64,000 bases of DNA from Smallanthus sonchifolius (taxonomy: Eukaryota > Streptophyta > Magnoliopsida > Asterales > Asteraceae), in NCBI GenBank assembly GCA_023525975.1, contig CM042044.1, positions 11,952,501 through 12,016,500 on the forward strand, in the 5' to 3' direction. The stretch's first letter is position 1; each line of letters begins with the position of its first letter. Positions 35,860-47,103 of this stretch are shown here, piece after piece. The notes beneath the pieces are model-generated. The model made no database searches and was not told the DNA's origin. It saw nothing but the letters and a program-made list of their open reading frames with translations. The position numbers were made by a program, and so were the translations under genes.

Positions 35860-38800
35860 TAGTATCAGACCCATTGGTTATAGAGAACTAGGATTGTATA
35901 CCAGACTAGAACCTTACCCATTAGTTACACGGCACAGACACTCATACCCGATACATATAGCACCTATACATACATTGCAGTGCAGGCATGCTAATACCAT
36001 CCATATCACCCTCTGTTGACGAGTGACACATCATTTGCATTGCATCATCATTCCCAGTGGCGACACTCGGGGAATCACCAGAACAACATCCACTCCCGTC
36101 CGAGGATAGCGAGACGGAGCCTTCGAAGGAGTCACTTACATCACCATCACCCGTTGGGTATGGTGGGCTTTCTCAGGTCCATGTTATGGACGGCACTCAA
36201 CACTAGCACATATCTCTTTGGGAGTTGGGATCATCGAAGGCGAGTCCCTTACAATACGCCGAGTGAAGGCAGACCGTTGCACGTATTATTGCAGAATCCA
36301 TTGACACGTAGATGTTATCACTTTTCAGAGCCATGGGCTCGCTTCTTTGGTCAATATTCTGTTGAGAATAGATTGAGCACAAAGTTGACAACGCATATTC
36401 AAACCTTATCCTGACTCAGTTGGAAGGACGACTGCTTTGTTGCTTCCTGTAACTCATATCCATGAATTAGTTTCACTCCCGAAGTCGCATTCGCGTGCAT
36501 GACTCATCTACAATCTATTGGATTTGACTCTCGTATTGTGTTTCAACTCTAGTGAATGCTCGGATCGAACGATTCCAGACTACTCATCCTGATATGAGTC
36601 CTGGTTGATCAACTTATGGTTGATGACTAAGCTTCTCAATGACTTATTATATCTGACAACACTCTGTACTCAGCAATACATGCTAAAGGACATTATGACA
36701 CAGGACAGGAAGAACTAGGGTGAGCATGCAAAGCAAATTATCATTACGGGTGCACACGTAATAGTAACTTGAGGTGCATGTAAATCCTAGTGAAACCTAG
36801 TGTGTGGATAAATGGTCCTAATCTGTGAATTACAGACTTAAGTTTCCACTGTCCGTAGTAATTCTCGTAACCCGCTCAACGACCAGTTGGTATCGTTAAA
36901 ACTGTTCAACAGTTGAGAGACGCGACTATCAGGTTGAAGATGTTTACGGACACACTGAGTTATCATTAATGGAATCCATCATGTTATTTTCACTCGTGTA
37001 AGAGTCTTAGTGACCGTAAGACTCTCATTCAAGCTTGATCAAGGAAACAATCTCGATTGAAACTTTAATAGAACCTCATGGTAAACCCACCGACTCCAAC
37101 TTTGTAAGCAGGAAATTGTGGAATTCTTTCTAAGCTAACACGATATCCCTTACGCTCCAACAATGAATCTCATTTGATCCTATTGCCTTATCCGATGACT
37201 AATCCTTAGTCTAATACGAATTATACCCAGGATATTCAATCCTGTAAACGAATCTCTTTCTTCATGAAATGATCCAATGACATTAGAAAGTGAGGATTTA
37301 ATCTAACTAACCCCATCAACAACAGCATAGGTTTAAGTCTACTAAGACTTTCAACCAGTCGACCTCTTCAAGTCAAAACCAGAGTGGTTATACGGGGAGG
37401 TAACCCAAGTGCAACAAGTGTAATTTCCACCATGTCGGTGCTTGTAATCGTTGCCAACGGTGTGGTAAGATGGGCCACGATGCGAAAGACTGTAGGGTTG
37501 ATCTTCTAAACAAGCAACCATTTAGGCCGCAGGGATTTACAAGGGGATGTTTTTAGTGTGGCAAGGAAGGACATGTTCAAATGGATTGTCCCCAGTCGAA
37601 GAAGGGAGGAAATGGTAATGGAAACGGTAACGGCAGCGGCAATAATCAGGGCCACAACGGTATCAACAATAACCAAGGTAACAACAACAATGGTAACAAT
37701 AATGGCCACAATGGAGGAAATGGTGCGAAGGGGCGAACCTTCGTACTAGGATCTGGAGAAGCTCGATATGATCATAATGTGGTCGCCGGTAAGTTTCTCT
37801 TAAACAATTACTTTGCTTCTGTCCTATTTGATACCGGTGCTGATAGGAGTTTTATATCTAAGAAGCTTAGTGATATGATGAAAGGAATTCCAACTCTGGT
37901 AGAAGCTAAGTATATAATAGAGATAGCTGATGGCCAAATAATTGAAGCAACCCACATTCTTAAGGGTTTTAAGCTTGAGATATCGACCTTATGCCGGTCA
38001 CACTTGGTAGTTTTGATGTAATTGTTGGTATGGATTGATTATCTAAAAAAAAACCAAGCTGAAATTGTCTGTCGTGAGAAAATTGTTCGCATTCCTCTCC
38101 CTAGTGGAGAAATCCTTTCTGTTCAAGGCGAAAAGAGTGGTGCAGTCGTAGGCATCATATCATTCATGAAAGCGCAGAAGTGCCTACGTAAATGTCATAC
38201 TGCTATTCTGGAACTCGTTGCCGAGCAACCATCGGAAGAGAAGAAAATTGATGATATTTCCATCGTTCATGATTTTCTGGAAGTATTTCCCGAAGACTTT
38301 CCTCGTCTGCCACTTCACCGTCAAGTTGAATTCCAAATCGATCAAGCACCCGGAGCGGCGCCAATCGCCCGGGCACCTTATAGACTAGCACCTAGTGACC
38401 AGCAAGAGCTATCTACTCGACTGCAAGAACTGTTGGATAAAGGTTTCATCTGACCTAGCCCATCGCCATGGGGAGCTCCAGTTCTATTTGTCAAGAAGAA
38501 GGACGGGACTTTCCATATGTGTATCGACTACCGAGAACCGAATAAAGTGACAACCAAGAATCGTTATCCTCTGCTTCGTATAGATGATCTCCTTGATCAA
38601 CTCCAAGGATCAAGTTTCTATTCCAAGATAGATCTTAGGTCCGGTTACCACCAATTGAGAGTCCGATATGAGGATATCTCTAAGACTGCTTTCAGGACAA
38701 GGGACGGCTACTATGAATTTATGGTCATGCCTTTCGGATTAACCAACGCACCCGCGGTGTTCATGGACCTCATGAACTGTGTGTGTAAGACATACCTTGA

Positions 38801-41111
38801 TCAATTTGTCATCGTTTTCATCGACGACATTCTCATTTATTCCAAGAACAAGGAGGAACATGAGGAACATCTACGCTAAATTCTGGAATTACTTAAGCAG
38901 GAGCAGCTATATCCTAAGTTTTCCAAGCGTGAATTCTGGATCCGGGAAGTTCAATTCTTAGTACATGTGGTTAACGAGAAGGGAATACATGTCGATCCAT
39001 CAAAGATAGAAGCCCTCAAGAATTGGGCAGCACCGACTACTCCGATAGAGGTGCGACAATTTCTGGGATTTGCTGTTTATTATCGTCGATTCATCGAAGG
39101 ATTTTCTAAAATTTCATAACCTATAACTGCCTTAACTCATAAGGGTAAAACCTATAACTAGGGCGATAACCAGGAGTCAGCATTCCCACTCCTTAAACAG
39201 AAACTTTGCAGTGCACCTATTCTAGCTCTTTCGGAGGGAACGGATGACTTTGTGGTGTATTGTGACGCATCCATTCAGGGTCTGGGTTGTGTACTAATGC
39301 AACGAGAAAAGGTGATCGCATATGCTTCGCGTCAACTAAAGATTCACGAGAAAAACTACACCACTCATGACCTAGAGTTGGGAGCCATAGTTTTCGCACT
39401 TAAGATATGGAGACACTACTTGTACGGTACCAAGTGCACTATCTACACCGATCACAAGAGTCTTCAGCATATCTTCGAGCAGAAAGAGCTGAACATGAGA
39501 CAGCGTCGTTGGGTCGAGCTCTTGAATGATTATGACTGTGCGATCCGGTATCATCCGGGTAAGGCTAATGTTGTAGCTGATACCCTAAGTCGAAAGGAAA
39601 CCAAGCCCAAACGAGTTCGAGCATTACAACTTACTATTCACCTCGGATTACCAAACAAAATCCGTAGTGCTCAACTCGAAGCCCTGAAAAACGAGAACCT
39701 ACCGATGGAAGGTACACGCGGTATGGAAGAACAGCTCGAGGTTAAATTTGACGGTATTCGCTACTTCGTCTAGCGAATATGGGTTCCAGTATTCAGAAAC
39801 TTAAGGGAACTGGTCATGGATGAAGCTCATAAATCTCGTTATTCCGTTCATCCAGGTTCCGACAAGATGTACCATGACCTAAAGGTGTTGTATTGGTGGC
39901 CAAAGATGAAGGCAAATATAGCCACCTATGTGAGCAAGTGCCTGACTTGTGTAAAGGTCAATGTTGAATATCAAAAGCCTTCCGGTCTACTCCAGCAACC
40001 GGAGATTCCAATGTGGAAATGGGAGCGGATATCCATGGACTTTATCACAAAATTGCCACGAACTCCTACCGGATGTGATATCATTTGGGTAATCGTCGAT
40101 CGTTTAACAAAGTCCGCACACTTCTTAGCAATCAAAGAAACAGACAAAATGGAGAAGCTTACTCGAATTTATTTGAAAGAAGTAGTCTCTCGGATCATGA
40201 CACACGATTCACCTCCCGTTTCTGGCAATCGTTACATAAAGCTTTAGGCACGCATCTAGATATGAGCACAGCATACCATTCTCAAACTGATGGCCAGACA
40301 TAACGTACTATTCAAACTCTTGAGGGCATGCTACAAGCTTGTGTGATTGATTTCGGTAACACTTGGGAGTCTCACCTACCGTTGGTGGATTTCTCCTACA
40401 ACAACAGTTATCACACTAGCATCAAGGCAGCTCCATTTGAAGCATTATATGGACGGAATGCCGTTCTCCTATTTGTTTGGCCGAGGTTGGGGATAGTCAA
40501 CTTACGGCCCTGAACTCGTACTTGAAACTTCTGAGAAAATCATTCAAATTAGAAACTGTATGGCAGCAGCTCGTGACCGTCAAAAGAGCTATGCTGATAA
40601 GCGTCGTAAACCATTAGAATTTCAAGTAGGGGATATGGTCTTGTTAAAAGTCTCACCTTGGAAGGGTGTCATTCGTTTTAGGAAACGAGGTAAGCTGAAT
40701 CCTCATTATGTTGGACCATTTAAAATAGTGAAGAGAATTGGCCTAGTAGCGTATCAACTGGACCTACATGAAAGACTTAGTGGTGTACACAATGTCTATC
40801 ACATCTCAAACTTGAAGAAATGTCTAGCAGACGAGTCACTCGCGGTTTCTCTTGAGGAACTACACATCGATGAACAGTTGCGTTTCATCGAAAAACATGT
40901 AGAAATCATGGATAGCGAAGTCAAAACGCTTAAGAGTAGTAAAATCCCTATTGTCAGAGTCCGTCGGAATTCGAAACGCGGACCGGAATTCACGTGGGAA
41001 CGTGAGGATCAGATGATGCGCAAGTATCCTCATCGATTCAAGCACTCCACGTCAAACTCTCAATGTACTATTCTAATTTTCTGGACAAAAATTCTTTAAA
41101 CTAGGGGATGA
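35860..41111 (+). pseudogene. Decayed gag-pol of Tekay-like element, internal copy 2
   Basis: Colinear with copy 1, with the same stops, shifts, integrase deletion and Glu-to-stop change (TAA near 40301). It differs by an extra nonsense change, TGA at 38451-38453 in RT (FIRPSP becomes FI, stop). It also retains 35 bp (37340-37374) that copy 1 lost between two AAGTC repeats. Protease near 37830, RT motif FIDDILIYS near 38820, RNase H from 39252, integrase from 39816, chromodomain-like end from 40560 to about 41050. Confidence 0.88.
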
Positions 41112-44031
41112 TGTGAAATCCGGAAAAAAAAATTATTATTATTTTAATTTTCGGGACGAAAATTCTTTCAAATAGGGGATGATGTGACAATCCGGACTTT
41201 AGAGTTAACCTCGTTAGTAAATCCAGTTTGAGTTTACCTAAATAACTTAAATTAAACTCCAGGGACTAGTTCTGTTATTATCCAAACCTAAAACTACAAG
41301 GATTAGTATTGCAATTAATAAAACTCACCTTGTTGACTTTGAAAGTCAAAAATCTCTTCCTGTTGACTTTTCGATTGTCAAACTAACTAATTCTTAACTG
41401 GACTCTAACCTCAAGGACTATTTCTGCCAAATTGCTAAACCTAAATTCAATAAATCGAAGGGACTAAATATGTCGATAGCCCAACTTTGATTCTGTTGAC
41501 TTTGAAAGTCAAAGTCGCATCCGTTTGATCCAAATTCGAACTTTCTGTCTGGGATTCGTTGCGATTAGTAACCGATATCCACATTTATGACATTAACGAA
41601 CCTAATTAGAGCCTTAATCATAATCGTTTCACTCAATTAAACCCAATTATGATCATGATTACCGTAACCGTCGACTTCATTGCCAAATACCATCAAATTC
41701 ATCGTTTCCGTATACCAATTCATGAATTGAGTCTCTGCACACGATTGACGCAACCCTCTGAAGCTTCTGCAACCGCTAACTGGATCGAAGAGGCATCCAC
41801 ACTCGCCGGAGACCAACCCAGTCGCGGTCGACGTCGGTTTTGATCGAGCTCTGTCAATCCGAATCGAATTCTGGTAATTATCTACATTTGCAGTTTCGTT
41901 TCCATGTCTAGATCAATAACCCTATGTCAATTGGATCGTATAACACCGAATTGAACTCAACCCGTAATTCATACGTAAACAGATTTGGGGCTTTTGATTC
42001 TAAACTTGGTCTTAATCCAATTAATTCATATGGTTAGACTCGCGATCATCTACTCTTTGAAAGCCCCATATCAATTGAATCGTTCATCATCGATTTGGGT
42101 AAGAACCAGAATCTAGGGCTTGTTCTAAATCGGATTTGGGGTTTTTGATCTTAAACTCAACCAAAACGAAATTAAACCATATCAGTAGATTCGCAATTCA
42201 TTGTTTGATAAATGCCCTATGGATTCAATAATTGATATTACAGAATTTAATCAAATCGATCTTGTGTTAAAATCTAGGGCTTGGGTTTTCAAAACGGGAA
42301 TCTATCGATCTTAAACCCGTTTGTTTTGAAATTAAAACTCACCCCAGATTCGTATGGACTCGATTTGCAAAACCCCCATGTTTTCTGGTTGATTCCATAT
42401 TCAAATCGATGGATTGGGAGGGGGTTTGGGAGTCGGTTTCGTGTAAGGGAATTCCTGGAACATGGTATGATCAAAACCATGTGGATCCTAAGATTGTCGC
42501 GATACCCTAGTGGGCGGGACAGGTTAAGTGTTTGTGCTCATGGGGAGGAGAACCGGGTTCGAGTCTCCCCACCACTGTTTTGGTTTTTATTTATGTTCTA
42601 GTCATTGTTTTAATTTTAAATCACACCCTATATTATTATATTAATATATTAAAATGTTTTAACCAGGAAACCAAACCCATTGGCTCGGGTTTGGTCTTGC
42701 AACACGTATTTATTATTAAAATCCATTTATAGAATAATATATTCATATTATTTTTGTACCGTGACACAAATTAAAAATAATATATTTTATATATTATTTT
42801 TTCCGTATTATAAACATTTTTGTAAGGTTTCAAAGTTATAAGTAATATAAATATTTATATTGTTTACCCGTAATTATATTCTCGAATAAAAATAATATAT
42901 TCTTATTTTTGCCACATAAATAGTTATCGTATTAACTATGCGAGTTTAAAAATAATACAATAATATTATTTTTCTAAATCATTACTTAATGACGAAGTCG
43001 ATTGAATATATTTATTAATGTTTGTAATTATTGTCTTTCGTCACGTATCGTAATCGTCTTAATCGTTTAACTTAAAGAATTCTTATTCCCGTGGACACGT
43101 TCGTCTACTCTTGATTAATAGAGTGTTTCTTTAGTACGTTCAATCTTCCGTGTTGTCGTCACATATTTCCATTGTAACCCTAATTGTTATACTTGTAATT
43201 CTAGGGCATACGTAAGCCGTTGCAGGCTAACACTCGTGGTTTCAATCTTATTCTTGTGTGATTACTTCCTACGCCATCAGGTGAGTTTTCAAGGCCCCTT
43301 TTTACTGTTTTACAACTGGGGGAGAAAGCATGACGTGAACATTTTTGGTTATATAATTCATATATGTTATCACTTGTTTAACTATGCGTACACATCTATC
43401 ACTAAGTCCTCACATCGGACCGTTTATATGAACATAACGAGGTAAGGTGAGTAGTACTACTGGGTTTGACAAACCTCACCCGCGTTAGTCGCGCTAACCT
43501 GACTGGATGTCGAATGGGTGCAGTCTTGACCTAAACATGCACCATGGTTGATAGGCCTGGTGGGAGGAAAAAACTTAAACAATCAGTTGTCGGTTGCGAG
43601 CGCATTAGTTAACATGCTTATGGGTTAGCTACCTATTGATTTATATATTGAATGTACATTAACCTATTGAACTTTGTTGCAAACTGAAACCTGTGAACTC
43701 ACCAACCTTGTGTTGACACTTTTTCTTACATGTTTTCTCAGAACGCTAAGCTAAGGCACAGGTGCACGTTAGGGCATGCATGGTGTCAACATGATGTATT
43801 CAATAATTGTCAATCTACTGATCATTTATTATGTTTATGTTATTGTTAGACTTGGGCGCGTTGTTGTGCACATTTCCTCTCTTGTTTAAACGCTTTCGCA
43901 TTAACTCTGAACTTTTATGTTATGACATTTCAAGTCCCATATAGTGTCGTTTGATGTAACTAATGACTGAGATCCTAATATGTCACACGCCTAACGGTAA
44001 AACTCCTTTAGTGGAATTTGTGGGTGTGACA
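41112..44031 (+). repeat. LTR3 of double element (3' outer)
   Basis: 2920 bp, starts TGTGAAATCCGG and ends GGGTGTGACA directly before TAATA. It is the only one of the three with the full right end (GGTAAAACTCC...GTGGAATTTGTGG). Its left half agrees with LTR2 and its right half differs from both LTR1 and LTR2. Confidence 0.88.
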
Positions 44032-44646
44032 TAATATATGACTTATATGGAAAGAGTACGGGAATGGTTAAGTATGTAATTGCTTGTTGTAAAGTAATTT
44101 ATGTACTTAGCAGTATGATGAATGTTTAAAGTATGTCTTAAATTATGTTCTAGTATATGAGTTTTTACGTAATTAACATGGTAATGAAAGGTTATTTATA
44201 AGTGTTATGAAAACTTGAACTCACCAGCGTTAGCTGACTATTTTAGTATGCACATCATGTAGTAAAGGAAAGAAACATGTTTGATGACTGAAGGATCTTG
44301 GATGGGATGGCTGGATAGTTGTTGCGGCTTATGACTGACTTCCCCACTATCTAGTTTATGTTGTTTAAGACTATGAATGTTGAATGTTTTAAGTTACCTT
44401 GAATTATGTAAAGACTTCCGCTGTTTCAATTATGTTTATTCGAAGTTTAAGAACTATGTTTATGCTTATGTTGCCAACTATGAAGGGTACCCGGTTTGGG
44501 TCCTTTCAAGTATTTTCTTTAAAAATATATTATTATTAAAATATAAAAGTGTATTTAATAAGAGTGAGATGCGAGAAAAAATAATGAGAATGAATATGGT
44601 GACGACACGTGACATGAAAAAACCTTTATTTATTATATAGTATAGA

Positions 44647-45010
44647 TATAGATTAATAATTTGTTTAAAAATATATTATTTTTAAAAATATGGAAATGCA
44701 TTTATTAAGAGAGAGATGTGGAAAAAAATTTATAAGAATGATTAAGGAGGCGACACGAGTCATTGAGAAACCTTTATTTATTATATAGTATAGATTAAAA
44801 ATAAAAGTTACATAATTAAATTTTAAAGTTTCATAAGTGATAATTTAAAATAAATGTGTTTTATTAATATAATTAATATTTTCTTTAAATATATATTATT
44901 GTTAAAAGATGAAGGTGCATTAAATAAGAGAGAGAGGTGGGAAAAAAATGATGAAAATGAATGTAGAGGTGACACGTGGCATGAAAAAACCTTTATTTAT
45001 TATATAGTGT
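44647..45010 (-). mobile_element. Two further truncated Helitron 5' ends
   Basis: AAACCTTTATTTATTATATA recurs at about 44769-44788 and 44989-45008, each preceded by the reversed GTGCCACGTGTCA-type block. The first (44647-44794) keeps only about 150 bp. The second (44795-45010) keeps about 215 bp, and its last bases are altered next to a TA run. Neither has its own hairpin/CTAG end. Confidence 0.65.
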
Positions 45011-45024
45011 GTATATATATATAT

Positions 45025-46184
45025 TCAAATGCTAACCCAATTTTATAAGATAACCACATATCCACCATTGATTGAGTTTGATCAATGGTTAATTTCATTT
45101 AATGGTAAATTTGTAATTATTAAAAGAAAAAATTAATTATATTTAATGTAAAAGGGTAATTTCGATAAAACAACATAATTTAATTTAGATAGTCATTAAT
45201 TAGTCCACACACTCTCTCTCCTACAATTTCAAACTTAATAATTAAAAACCCATAAAAATTAATTTAAAACCATAAAGATCAATAAATTTTTTTAGTTTTA
45301 CATTAAAATCATACAAAAAAAAAATAAAAATACACTGGAACATAAAATTCAAGTTAAAATTTGTTACATATACGTACCAACCGTGTTACATATACGTACC
45401 ACCCGTGTTACATATGCACCACCCGTGTTACATATGTACCACCCGTGTTACATATACGTACCATCCGTGTTACATATACGTTTAAACAGTGTTACATATA
45501 CGTACCACCCGTCTAAATTTTTCATTAGGGTACATGTTACTCGTTTGCAAAAATGCATACTTTCCTGATACGTATATGTATATATGTATTAATATAGAAT
45601 GTTGCTACTGATTTGATTTTATATACGCATACAACTCTAATACATATATGAATTAAATAGTATGTTGCTACTGATTTGGTTTTATGTATGCATACACCCC
45701 TGATACGTTTATGTACATGATAATTACAAATTATTCTATCAAAAAAAAATATACAACCTCATAAGTATTTTGTCCTTGTGGTGTATTTTATTGAGTACGA
45801 ATTTATTTTGTGCTTACCGTGCATTTTATTTAGAATGTTGCATTATAAATGGTCAATGGTGATAGTAAATAAGAGTTATGAAAAAAAAACAATAAATCCT
45901 TAAAAAATTTTCTAGTGAACCTAAAACCAATAAATCCTTTATATAAAATAACAGTTAATGAGAAACAATGATAGGAATGACGAAACAATTTTTAATATGT
46001 GAATTAAATACAAACATGAAAAAATGAGATAAAAAAAAGGAAGTTTTGAAATTAAAAAAATACCGAAAATAAAATAGGTGACAATTTACTAAAACACCCT
46101 TTTTCATTAATACAAATATTTATTATTGTAAAATTTTTGATTGGTTAAAAATTGTTATCATATAAATTAGTGGTTAGCATTTGA
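45025..46184. mobile_element. Inverted-repeat element 3 in (TA)n
   Basis: The left terminus TCAAATGCTAACCCAATTTT is mirrored at the right by AAATTAGTGGTTAGCATTTGA, and both sides are followed by TA runs. About 1.16 kb, AT-rich, non-coding. Contains the TACGTA minisatellite at 45363-45512. Confidence 0.6.
45363..45512 (+). repeat. 22-bp minisatellite, about seven units
   Basis: The consensus unit is GTTACATATACGTACCACCC then GT, with variants (ATGCACC, ATGTACC, ACGTTTAAACA). Contiguous units with no spacers. The open frame across it is a repeat artefact. Confidence 0.85.
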
Positions 46185-46211
46185 ACTTAACCGTATGTGT
46201 ATATATATATA

Positions 46212-46525
46212 GGGGAGTGATCAAAAGAAAACCACAAAGTTAGGCGAAAACCAGGAAAATCACATCATTTTAGGCAATTTTTTTATTTACGTATACGTAT
46301 CCAAAAATAATTTTTTTGATTTACGTATACGTAACCACAATTTTTTTGTTTTATGTTTACGTATACGTAACACTATGTGTAAAAATGTTTAATATTACAT
46401 TAATACTCTTATAAATAAATAAAAATAAACTAAAACAAAAAATAAAAACTATTATATGATTGGGTAAAATTGGTTTTCTTAGAGGTTTTCGCCTAACTTG
46501 TGGTTTTCTCTGAAACACTTCCCTC
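46212..46525. mobile_element. Inverted-repeat element 4 in (TA)n, 314 bp
   Basis: The left terminus is GGGGAGTGATCAAAAGAAAA, then CCACAAAGTTAGGCGAAAACC. The right terminus is its imperfect reverse complement (GGTTTTCGCCTAACTTGTGG ... CACTTCCCTC). Arms of about 45 bp, flanked by TA runs on both sides. Three copies of ACGTATACGTA in the interior. MITE-like. Confidence 0.75.
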
Positions 46526-46536
46526 TATATATATAT

Positions 46537-47067
46537 GGGAGGGATATTCTTAAAAAGCTAAAAAGTATAAAAAAGTCTTTTAAAAACCCCACCATCACCC
46601 ACCCAAAAGCCTAAAACCCCCCACCTTAACCCCCCCAAAACCTCCCACCCCAACCCCCCCAAAACCTAACCCCTAGCCCACCCTAAAAAACCTAAAACCC
46701 CTCACACCCACCACCAAAAACCTAAATCCTAACAAAAAAACCTAAAAAAAAAAAAAAAAATCAAAAAAGTCATTTAAAAACACCACCACCACCCCTCAAA
46801 AGCCTAAACATCCAACCCACCTCCCCAAAAAAAAACCTAACCCCCATCCCACCCCACCCCTAAAAGCCTAAAAACCCCACCCCATCAAAAGCCTAAATAC
46901 TAAAAAGCTAAACCATAAGACAAAAACTAAACCATAAAATTTAAACCCTAAAAGCTAAACCCTACAAACTAAGATTGTAGAGTTCGACGAGATGGTTCCA
47001 ACGCCGCCGGTTATGAGCGTTTTAAACCATTTTTTACACTTTTTTGACTTTTTAGCGAAACCTCACA

Positions 47068-47070
<3 letters not shown>
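46537..47070. mobile_element. Inverted-repeat element 5 in (TA)n, C-rich core
   Basis: The left end GGGAGGGATATTCTTAAAAA then GCTAAAAAG is partly mirrored by CTTTTTAGCGAAACCTCACAC at the right. Flanked by the TA run shared with element 4 and a long TA run at 47071-47100. The core 46590-46960 is degenerate CCCCCCAAAACCTAACCCC-type sequence, matching 2401-2580 in reverse. Non-coding. Confidence 0.55.

Positions 47071-47100
<30 letters not shown>
47071..47100. repeat. (TA)n microsatellite
   Basis: About 15 uninterrupted TA units. Similar runs at 2271-2292, 2652-2670, 19459-19470, 23435-23446, 45012-45024, 46200-46211 and 46526-46536 mark most element borders. Confidence 0.95.

Positions 47101-47103
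<3 letters not shown>

Larger units (their letters stand above)
24854..44031 (+). mobile_element. Tekay/Del-like Ty3/gypsy double element: LTR-int-LTR-int-LTR
   Basis: One insertion by its outer 5-bp duplication TAATA (24849-24853, 44032-44036), containing three LTRs and two internal regions. The repeat unit is 8104 bp upstream and 8139 bp downstream of a 35-bp indel. LTRs of about 2.9 kb, a Met-tRNA-type primer site and an integrase C-terminal segment (VEIMDSEVKTLKSSKIPIVR, then GPEFTWEREDQM) point to the Tekay/Del chromovirus lineage. The internal copies differ by only about a dozen substitutions by eye. Both are full of shared stops, so neither can encode a working polyprotein. Confidence 0.9.
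23732..44508 (+). mobile_element. Solo LTR of a third gypsy-type family, split by the double element
   Basis: Flanked by AGTAT (23727-23731 and 44509-44513). Starts TGTAACATCCC and ends CCTTTCA. The two arms (23732-24853 and 44037-44508) total about 1.6 kb and contain no coding sequence. A TATA-like TATAAAAAA at 23845 followed by a CT/GA-rich leader looks like an LTR promoter. It carries three copies of AAGATAAGAAAGAA with downstream context (24254, 24351, 24400) and a diverged 60-70-bp tandem repeat at 24693-24822 (AGAGATGGGT...CCCTTGGA). It was in place before the double element inserted. Confidence 0.75.
23447..44646 (-). mobile_element. Small Helitron (minus), split by nested insertions
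   Basis: The 3' terminus is at the left edge: CTAG at 23447-23450, then the hairpin CCCGTGTCTACACACGGG. The 5' terminus is at the right edge: AAACCTTTATTTATTATATA then GTATAGA ending at 44646. The two arms (23447-23731 and 44514-44646) add to about 420 bp and match the intact copy at 10910-11343 in reverse. The break is exactly the target duplication AGTAT of the solo LTR inserted into it. Confidence 0.75.

Noticed and set aside
45363..45512. CRISPR-like regular repeats
   Set aside because: The 22-bp units are contiguous with no unique spacers, and this is plant nuclear DNA. It is a minisatellite.
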